This document shows positions 55,917 through 64,000 of a stretch of DNA of 64,000 bases, piece after piece (within the stretch, counting starts at the first letter, position 1; every line of letters begins with the position of its first letter). A program made the position numbers and the translations under genes. The stretch lies in NCBI RefSeq assembly GCF_032854445.1, contig NC_088295.1, forward strand, positions 3,290,501-3,354,500, given 5' to 3'. The stretch is from Liolophura sinensis. Taxonomy: Eukaryota > Mollusca > Polyplacophora > Chitonida > Chitonidae. The notes below the pieces were generated by a model. That model was given only the letters and a program-made list of their open reading frames with translations, was not told where the DNA came from and ran no database searches.

Positions 55917-56080
55917 TCGCACATACACCTGTGTTAGCCTCAAACGCACATACAACTGTTTTAGCCTCTAACGCACTTACAATTGTTTTAGTCTCCAACG
56001 TACATACACCTGTTTTAGCCTTTAACGTGCACACACCAGTTTTAGCCTCTAACCTACATACACCAGTTTTAGTCAACTAC
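55917..56080. repeat. 27-bp tandem repeat, 6 copies
   Basis: CGCACATACACCTGTTTTAG followed by CCTCTAA, directly after the 112-bp array. The period is nine codons, so both strands are open (plus AHTPVLASN; minus LEAKTGVCT). Confidence 0.92.
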
Positions 56081-56084
56081 ATAC

Positions 56085-57920
56085 GATCGACACGTTTCCT
56101 GCAGATCTGTTTTTCTACCAATCTCGCAGTGCTGGTGGGCCTAAGATCATGGGCTATGTGAGGAGCTTGCAGAAGTACAGAGGCAGCCACCATTAACTCG
56201 TCTCTGGATAATCCCAACTGATTTGCCTTGAATTACTTCTATTCATATAGGCAGGCAAACCCACGTGATTTGTTATATCTGGATGTGAGTCTGTATGACT
56301 GCTGCCACACGAACAAGTTGACAGAGTTGTGGCATATACATGGATGTTAATGGCAAGAATTAGGATTTTCGCCGCGCCTTTGTCTTTAGCTTGTTGGGTG
56401 AATGTGCTCATTATGTGATTAAAGATAACTCTCTCTCTCTGTCATTTACTCTCTGTTGGGTACTAAATCCACCTCCAGCATTCGAGAGGTTCACAATTTC
56501 TACACTCAACATGTAAAAAAACATATAGGACACGACAAAAGACGGAAAGTCAAATGGTCACCATCGAGCACGTGTTGAACATTCAATTACAGTAATAGTG
56601 GTTTACCCAGTTTTTATCGTCTGATTGTCCCTCAATAAAATGGAAGCAATCACGGGAAAAAACACAAAATCATTGCATTTTCTTTTTACCCATCTTACAA
56701 AAGAAAATCAAACGTAAAACGCTAATGATGTAGGAAAATTTCGCTAAATCATCTGCAAGTTCTTTTCAATCACAAACCATTTTCTTTGCAGTGAGAAGCC
56801 AAAGTATTGATGCAGGCTTTCACTTCCAGTGAAACGCAATTGATTATCAACCAGAAATGATTTTCAAAAGGCTTTTGAAGATGGCAAAGCTCGCAGGCAT
56901 TGCTGAAACACCTATAACAATTACTCAGTTGTGAACAACTTTACGCGACGCCTTTCTTGCTTGGCCTGTGCGCATAGCTTTGTTTTAATCTAAACACAAA
57001 GTGGAGATTTGGAGTACGCGGACTCTTTTCACAAAGCATCGCCCAAAACCTCAAACCAGTCGTCTGTAATCTTAATGACTGTTATGTGTTTCGAAAGGAT
57101 TTCTTTGTCACGGATATCAGAGCTGGTCGTGCGCCTTTCAAAACCAACTACTTTTTCTGGAAAACATCCATACATATGCTTTTAAAAACTAAGCAGCAAC
57201 AGACAAAACAGGAAAACTCACAGATGCTAGCAATGATAACCGGGAGATTTTGGCCCAGTCCGATTACTCTGTTCATTGGCTGTGTGATGATCACGTGACA
57301 AAGATTCCATCGTCACAAACTCGGACAAACACCCGATCATTATACTAAGGTGCATTCCGACTTTACAGCATATTTCCAAAAATTACCACCCAACAAAGCA
57401 GCGCAATTTCCTGCTGTACAATAAACTGCGTGCTTCTGTACAGTGGGGCTCAGGGATTCTACTCTTTTGAGATTAAAATGTGTATTGCCTGATCAACCCG
57501 AAACAGATGAACAATCACAAAATACCCCTGCCCAGGTCACTCTCCGCTTAAAGCGTTTGGATAGAGCTCAAGTAAAGACGTTTTGGAACCTGACATTGTG
57601 AATAATTTCAGTCAATGAGCAATTATTCTGCCTGGAAGATTTCCCAAAGACAATGGAGAATACTTAATGCATGGGGAGTTTGGAATTATGTCTATAAATG
57701 CTAGTGGATAGACATAAGTTAGAAAGATCTATATTGTTGACCGCAGGATGTGTCAACACGCCCAGTGTTTCAGACAGGAGTGGTCGTAATCATTTGTCTT
57801 TCTGTGACCATGGACACACGGAACTAATCATAATGAATTTTCTGTAGACAGAAGACACATGGGGCTGGCACTGTCAAACTCATTATGCATCTCAATCTGC
57901 TGCCACTGCTTAATGACGAA
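56085..57920. other. unique sequence, no confident gene
   Basis: AT-rich. Includes a short CTCTCT run near 56430. Frames are below 75 codons; nothing recognised. Confidence 0.4.
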
Positions 57921-57925
57921 GGATT

Positions 57926-59556
57926 TCGAGTGAAATTCTAGCTGAGATTTCCACGCCTTGACCACGTTTTCGAGTGAAATTCTAGCTGAGATTTCCACGT
58001 CTTGAACACGTTTTCGAGTGAAATTCTAGCTGAGATTTCCACGTCTTCAGCACGATTTCGAGTGAAATTCTAGCTGAGATTTACACGCCTTGAACACGTT
58101 TTCGAGTGAAATTCTAGCTGAGATTTCCACGCCTTGAACACGTTTGCGAGTGAAATTCTAGCTGAGATTTCCACGCCTTGAGCACGTTTTCGAGTGAAAT
58201 TCTAGCTGAGATTTCCACGCCTTGACCGCGTTTTCGAGTGAAATTCTAGCTGAGATTTCCACGCCTTGAACACGTTTTCGAGTGAAATTCTAGCTGAGAT
58301 TTCCACGCCTTGAACACGTTACCGAGTGAAATTCTAGCTGAGATTTCCACGCCTTGAACACGTTTTCGAGTGAAAATTCTAGCTGAGATTTCCACGCCTT
58401 GACCGCGTTTTCGAGTGAAATTCTAGCTGAGATTTCCACGTCTTGACCACGTTTTCGAGTGAAATTCTAGCTGAGATTTTACACGCCTTGAACACGTTTT
58501 CGAGTGAAATTCTAGCTGAGATTTACACGCCTTGAACACGTTTTCGAGTGAAATTCTAGCTGAGATTTCCACGTCTTCAGCACGATTTCGAGTGAAAATT
58601 CTAGCTGAGATTTCCACGTCTTGACCACGTTTTCGAGTGAAATTCTAGCTGAGATTTCCACGTCTTGAGCACGTTTTCGAGTGAAATTCTAGCTGAGATT
58701 TCCACGTCTTGAGCACGATTTCGAGTGAAATTCTAGCTGAGATTTCCACGTCTTGAGCACGTTTCCGAGTGAAATTCTAGCTGAGATTTTCCACGTCTTG
58801 AGCACGTTTCCGAGTGAAATTCTAGCTGAGATTTCCATGTCTTGAGCACGTTTCCGAGTGAAATTCTAGCTGAGATTTCCACGTCTTGAACACGTTTTCG
58901 AGTGAAATTCTAGCTGAGATTTCCACGTCTTGACCACGTTTTCGAGTGAAAATTCTAGCTGAGATTTCCACGCCCTTGAGCACGTTTTCGAGTGAAATTC
59001 TAGCTGAGATTTCCACGCCTTGACCGCGTTTTCGAGTGAAATTCTAGCTGAGATTTCCACGTCTTCAGCACGATTTCGAGTGAAATTCTAGCTGAGATTT
59101 CCACGCCTTGAACACGTTTTCGAGTGAAATTCTAGCTGAGATTTTCCACGCCTTGAACACGTTTCCGAGTGAAATTCTAGCTGAGATTTCCACGTCTTGA
59201 GCACGATTTCGAGTGAAATTCTAGCTGAGATTTCCACGTCTTCAGCACGTTTTCGAGTGAAATTCTAGCTGAGATTTCCACGTCTTGAGCACGTTTCCGA
59301 GTGAAATTCTAGCTGAGATTTCCATGTCTTGAGCACGATTTCGAGTGAAATTCTAGCTGAGATTTCCACGCCCTTGAGCACGTTTCCGAGTGAAATTCTA
59401 GCTGAGATTTCCATGTCTTGAGCACGTTTTCGAGTGAAATTCTAGCTGAGATTTCCACGTCTTGAGCACGTTACCGAGTGAAATTCTAGCTGAGATTTCC
59501 ACGTCTTGAGCACGTTTTCGAGTGAAATTCTAGCTGAAATTGCCACGTCTTGAACA
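57926..59556. repeat. 44-bp minisatellite, about 37 copies
   Basis: CACGTTTTCGAGTGAAATTC, TAGCTGAGATTTCCACGYCT and TGAA form a 44-bp unit, occasionally 45 through an extra A or T. GAAATTCTAGCTGAGATTTC in its middle is an imperfect palindrome centred on AGCT. CGCCTTGAACACG units dominate the left, CGTCTTGAGCACG units the right; TTTCC and ATTTC versions of the TTTTC site are interspersed. Minus frames (58617-58423, 59060-58822) are by-products. Confidence 0.97.
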
Positions 59557-59559
59557 TGT

Positions 59560-59835
59560 TTTCAGAGGGCCTTACCCATCAACAAGAACAATCCCCAATT
59601 TTTCCCTTCTAATTTTACCGACCGATTTCCTTCAGCCCTGCGCCGCTCTTCTAACAAATCTGTCCTGTAACCGTCCAAATTGTTGACTATATTAACTGAG
59701 GTGTTATTATACCTTCGGAAAAAAATGATAATGACGGGTTTAACGACTGGTAAAAATCGATGCAAGGGAAATCCAGCTTTCCGCTTGTCGGGAGATAGCT
59801 GATGAGTGACGAGGGTCTATTTCTTGGCAGATCAA
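59560..59835. other. unique sequence between arrays
   Basis: No gene seen; minus frame 59765-59562 is 67 codons with no recognisable domain. Confidence 0.4.
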
Positions 59836-59837
59836 TG

Positions 59838-60735
59838 ATAACCAGCCTGGCTGATCAGTGACGACCAGGCGATGTATGGCCTGGCTGATAAGTGACAACC
59901 AGGCTGTGTATGGCCTGGCTGATCATTGACAACCAGGCTGTGTATGGCCTGGCTGATCAGTGACGACCAGGCTGTGTATGGCCTGGCTTATCAGTGGCAA
60001 CCAGACTGTGTATGGCCTGGCTGATCAGTGACAACCAGGCTGTGTAAGGCCTGGTTGATCAGTGACGACCAGGCGGTGTAAGGCCTGGCTGATCAGTGAC
60101 AACCAGGCTGTGTATGGCGTGGCTGATCAGTGACAACCAGGCTGTGTAAGGGCCTGGTTGATCAGTGACGACCAGGCGATGTATGGCCTGGCTGATAAGT
60201 GACAACCAGGCTGTGTATGGACTGGCTTATCAGTGACAGCCAGGCTGTGTATGGCCTGGCTGATCAGTGACAACCAGGCTGTGTATGGCCTGGCTAATCA
60301 GTGATACCAGGCTGTATATGGCGTGGCTGATCAGTGACGACCAGGCTGTGTGTGGCCTGGCTGATCAGTGACAACCAGGCTGTGTATGGCCTGGCTGATC
60401 AGTGACAACCAGGCTGTGTATGGCCTGGCTAATCAGTGATACCAGGCTGTATATGGCGTGGCTGATCAGTGACGACCAGGCTGTGTGCGGCCAGGCTGAT
60501 CAGTGACGACCAGGCTGTGTGCGGCCTGACGGATCAGTGACGACCAGGCTGTGTATGGCCTGGCTATCAGTGACGACCAGGCTGTGTATGGCCTGGCTGA
60601 TCAGTGACGACCAGGCGGTGTATGGCCTGACTGATCCTTGACAAGCAGACTGTCTTTAACCTGGCAGATCAGTGGCAACCAGGCTGTGTGCGGTCTGGCG
60701 GATCAGTGATGACCAGACTGTATTTGACCTGGCTG
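59838..60735. repeat. 34-bp minisatellite with a hairpin, about 26 copies
   Basis: GGCTGATCAGTGACAACCAG followed by GCTGTGTATGGCCT. Each unit has the palindrome TGATCA and an inverted repeat CCAGGC / GCCTGG around TGTGTATG. The hairpin arms are well kept while the loop and GACAACC/GACGACC vary. Some units are shortened by one to a few bases (for example AATCAGTGATACCAGG near 60298 and 60431). The two shortened units with TGTATATGGCGTGGC at 60298 and 60431 lie about 133 bp apart, showing block duplication. Confidence 0.96.
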
Positions 60736-60739
60736 ATCA

Positions 60740-61135
60740 GTGTCCGCAAGCTCATACCTAGTCTTTACTATATGAAGAGGGATGCTTGTAGTTTCTTCTG
60801 TACAAAACAAAACAAAACGTATCCAAAACCAGAGGCTGTGGACAGAACGAGGTATACACTGTATAATTCTTGTCTTTCAGTAAACCAGAACCCATTCTAC
60901 AAAGTAATTTGGCAAACACGTCTACAATCACCAGGCACGCTGTAGATACATGTCATCATCGTGACATCTCTTTGTTAAATTGTCACACGGATCAATTGTA
61001 GAGCTGTGTTTATCAGTGCAAATGCCAAACCTATCTAATTATATTATTCCTAGGGCCATGGCAAAACTATGGTGGTACGAAACCGGACAGAGCCAGGGGG
61101 CACCATGCTATGTCCACTTCGCTTTTTATCTGTGA
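60740..61135. other. unique sequence, possible SINE scrap
   Basis: TATGGTGGTACGAAACCGGACAGAGCCAGGGGG near 61068-61100 loosely resembles the SINE body; too short to call. Confidence 0.35.
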
Positions 61136-61139
61136 CACA

Positions 61140-62155
61140 CTTCCTAAACGACCGAACGATTCTCCATTTACACCTTTTCAGTAGTATATCTGTGACACAG
61201 TGCTGAATGATGGAAAGATTCTCTATTTACGCCTTTTCAGTGGTATTTTTTTGTGACACAGTGCTGAATGGCGGAAAGATTCTCTATTGACGAATTTTTA
61301 GTGGTATTTCTGTGACGCAGTGCTAAATGACGGAAACATTCTCTATTTACGCCTTTTCAGTGGTATTTCTGTGGCAGTGCTAAATGACGGAAAGATTCTC
61401 TATTTACGCCTTCTTAGTGGTATTTCTGTGACAGCACCGAATGACAGAACGATTCTCTATTTACGCCTTTACGTGGTATTTCTGTGACACAGTGCTGAAT
61501 GGCGGGAAAGATTCTCTATTTACGCCTTTTCAGTGGTATTTCTGTGACAGCACTGAATGAGGGAACGATTCTCTATTTACGCCTTTCCGTGGTATTTCTG
61601 TGATACAGTGCTGAATGAGGGAAAGATTCTCTATTTACGCCTGTTTAGTGGTATTTCTGTGCTGAATGACGGAATGATTCTCTATTTACGCCTGTTTAAT
61701 GGTATTTCTGTGACAGTGCTGAATGACGGAACGATTCTCTATTTTCGCCTTTTTAGTGGTATTTCTGTGCTGAATGACGGACGATTCTCTATTTATGCCT
61801 TTTTAGTGGTATTTCTGTGCTGAATGACGGACCGATTCTCTATTTTCGCTTTTTTAGTGGTATTTCTGTGCTGAATGACGGAACGATTCTCTATTTTCGC
61901 CTTTTTAGTGGTATTTCTGTGCTAAATGACGGACCCGATTCTCTGTTTACGCCTTTTTAGTGGTATTTCTGTGCTGAATGACGGAATGATTCTCTATTTA
62001 CGCCTTTTTAGTGGTATTTCTGTGACAGTGCTGAATGACGGAACGATTCTCTATTTTCGCCTTTTTAGTGGTATTTCTGTGCTGAATGACGGAATGATTC
62101 TCTATTGACGCCTGTTTAGTGGTATTTCTGTGACAGTGCTGAATGACGGAATGAT
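61140..62155. repeat. 45-60 bp minisatellite, about 20 copies
   Basis: Core GATTCTCTATTTACGCCTTT, then TTAGTGGTATTTCTGTG, optional ACACAGT or ACAGT, then GCTGAATGACGGAAC. The optional block makes unit length vary. Left units keep CAGTGGTATTTC and the ACACAGT block; right units tend to TTTTCGCC and lose the block. Confidence 0.95.
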
Positions 62156-62164
62156 TGGATTTAA

Positions 62165-62860
62165 GGGGCTCTCACACGAAGCCGAGTTTAGTCGATTTTT
62201 ATTGCCGAGTACGTCACGTGTTAAATTCGTGAAATGTCGGGGAACCCCGGGCGTTGTCGGCGAAAGGTCGCAGAATGGTCGTGACTTTGTCCTGGCAAGG
62301 TTGTGCTGATCTATACCAGTCCTAGTGAGCCGTGTCGTATTGTCGAAATCGTTTCTCGATCGGGGGAAGCTCCTGTTAGACTCGTACGTTAAGACTAGAA
62401 CGACGTTGTCGTAGTAAAGTCGCACCACTCTTGTATACTCGTTGAACACTCGTGAATTAGTCCTCATGCCCTACTGTTGTCTTACAATACTCGTGTGTCT
62501 GTCGTAGAATCTCATTATCAGGTGATCAGACATTTTCAATGCCTAATTTCAAATATCGTTGAGAAGTCATACTACTCGTGGAGACGTCGTACAGCTCGTG
62601 CCTCTGTTCTACTACACTCTTACTTCACTCTGTCGTAGAAAGGTCGGGGTTAGTCGGGAACAAGTCTTGGCTGTATCTTCCTGTAGTCGTACAACAGTCG
62701 TACTACAGTCACGATTTTTCCTCTTTCATTCCCGACCAACCAAGACTAATCCTCGATTAAACAGGACTGCTGTAGGACTATACACAACAATAACAGGAGT
62801 TATCCCCACTTTTTTCACGACTAAGTCGACCTCTAGTCCGAACATAAATCGGCCCTCGTG
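62165..62860. other. GTCG/CTCGT-rich stretch of unknown nature
   Basis: At least 15 GTCG words in about 0.7 kb, plus many CTCGT, TCGTAC and ACTCGTG words at irregular 10-40 bp spacing, against a CpG-poor, AT-rich neighbourhood. It starts GGCTCTCACACGAAGCCGAG right after the minisatellite. Open frames on both strands (62467-62102; 62559-62981) lack recognisable domains. It could be part of a transposon with sub-terminal repeats, or a degenerate short repeat. Confidence 0.5.
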
Positions 62861-63019
62861 GGGAGCTACTTTATGTCTTTTCAGTACCGGTAGTATTTCT
62901 GGACACATACACAACCATTATAGTGTCTCAACAGTCAAACCGCTTATAATTCTGCATCATCCGCAACAAGCCTCAGGTTAGTTTGCTGTATAATTGGTAC
63001 ATTACAATTGGTATATATG

Positions 63020-63085
63020 CTATTGCGAGGTTTTTTGTTTTGTTTTGTTTTGTTTTGTTGTTTTCTTTATTTTGTTTTGTTGTTT
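63020..63085. repeat. TTTTG microsatellite
   Basis: Repeated TTTTG with interruptions. Confidence 0.9.
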
Positions 63086-63181
63086 TTTGGCCAAATTCTT
63101 GACCACATTTTATTTGCATTAACTTACTTATTTTCACTGTTATCCTTGCTGCTTTGTTTACATGATTGATGCTGCAGTATT

Positions 63182-63665
63182 TTGTATTGTACATCGTCAT
63201 AAACCAGCATTCTGCCAGTGGATTGCCAGTCCCCGAGTTCATTTGTATTGTACATCGTCATAAACCAGCATTCTGCCAGTGGATTGCCAGTCCCCGAGTT
63301 AATTTGTATCGTATACCGGCATAAACCAGCATTCTGCCAGTGGATTACCAGTCTCCGAGTTAATTTGTATCGTATACTGGCATAAACCAGCATTCTGCTA
63401 GTGGATTACCAGTCCCCGAGTACATTTGTATTGTACACCGGCATAAACCAGCATTCTGCTAGTGGATTGCCAGTCCCCGAGTTCATTTGTATTGTACACC
63501 GGCATAAACCAGCATTCTGTCAGTGGATTACCAGTCTCCGAGTTAATTTGTATCGTATACTGGCATCAACCAGCATTCTGCCAGTGGATTACCAGTCCTC
63601 CGAGTTAATTTGTATTGTATACCGACATAAACCAGCATTCTGCTAGTGGATTACCAGTCCCCGAA
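63182..63665. repeat. 61-bp tandem repeat, 8 copies
   Basis: TTGTATTGTACATCGTCATA, AACCAGCATTCTGCCAGTGG, ATTGCCAGTCCCCGAGTTCA; cores at 63201, 63262, 63323 and on. Variants (GTATACCGGC, CTGCTAGTGG, GTCTCCGAG) occur in a mixed order. Frames on both strands are by-products. Confidence 0.97.
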
Positions 63666-63669
63666 ATAA

Positions 63670-64000
63670 GTTTTACTGTTTCCATGTAAATTTCCAGGAC
63701 ACAGCATTTAATTGACTAATTCCATGGCAGTGACGTCTAATAAATAAAATTATGGTGCAGCATCACCCCATTATTTTTCTTATATTATTGCCATGATGCT
63801 GGGTTATATTGTATACTGAGAAAGAGGTATACAAAGCCTTTAACATGGGAACTGTTAACAACCTGGGAATGCCAAGCTCTAGCACCTACCCAAGGATCAA
63901 TTACAAACGTTAATCCAGTTTTAATCATCTTATTGTCCTTCAACAACACGGAACAAACCGGTAATGGCGTGTAAAACCAGCCTCCAGTCACCCACAATGC
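63670..64000. other. unique sequence to the window end
   Basis: No gene or element recognised. Confidence 0.4.

Noticed and set aside
62102-62981. 121- and 140-codon frames in the GTCG-rich segment
   Set aside because: They overlap on opposite strands, contain no recognisable domain, and one begins inside the minisatellite.

Overview
This window is eukaryotic, repeat-dominated and gene-poor. It most likely comes from a marine mollusc or close lophotrochozoan. The clue is a tRNA-derived SINE whose tail (TTACGCCG...CAAGAATATTTCACTTATACGACGG, often next to (TTTA)n) I recognise from molluscan genomes. It occurs at least seven times, intact or in pieces. I see no rRNA, no functional tRNA and no CRISPR, and no gene I would call with high confidence. 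By my coordinates, roughly 23-24 kb (over a third) is tandem repeat in about 18 distinct arrays. Most long open frames are read-through of these arrays.

Layout. 0-5.7 kb: mostly unique DNA with a 28-30 bp minisatellite (1.09-1.93 kb). 5.7-27.4 kb: a diverged tandem segmental duplication, copy A about 5.7-18.7 kb and copy B about 18.9-27.4 kb. At the same internal position, copy A carries about 7.4 kb of minisatellite (31-bp units, then 21-bp units) and copy B only 0.4 kb of a 25-bp unit; all share a core. Copy B also took a 1.9-kb gypsy-like fragment (gag and integrase relics, reverse transcriptase missing, with a SINE inside), a 0.17-kb SINE and a 62-bp SINE derivative, each with an empty or near-empty site in copy A. 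Two blocks conserved between the copies may be minus-strand exons. 27.4-32.8 kb: four small arrays (28, 45, 81 and 103 bp units).

32.9-39.0 kb: about 60 copies of a 101-bp satellite. Each monomer carries the dyad TTATCACTCATCGTGATAA, and the array starts and ends on that dyad. 39-48 kb: arrays of 30, 30 and 62-68 bp, a long inverted repeat at 42.3-42.9 kb, and a possible multi-exon gene start at 45.1-46.2 kb with a YY1-like first exon. 49.2-54.4 kb: two separate inverted duplications. The first (49.18-52.34 kb) has one arm split by a 5'-truncated LINE; its 379-codon ORF begins in host sequence. The second (53.48-54.39 kb) is a near-perfect palindrome whose outer arms are SINE heads. 55-64 kb: six more arrays (112, 27, 44, 34, about 50 and 61 bp) and an unexplained GTCG-rich stretch at 62.2-62.9 kb.

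No pathway or operon can be described. The content is best read as a record of repeat birth, amplification, transposition and inverted duplication. The least explained features are the dyad-bounded 101-bp satellite, the paired minisatellite locus and the two palindromes. Percentages and copy numbers are hand estimates.
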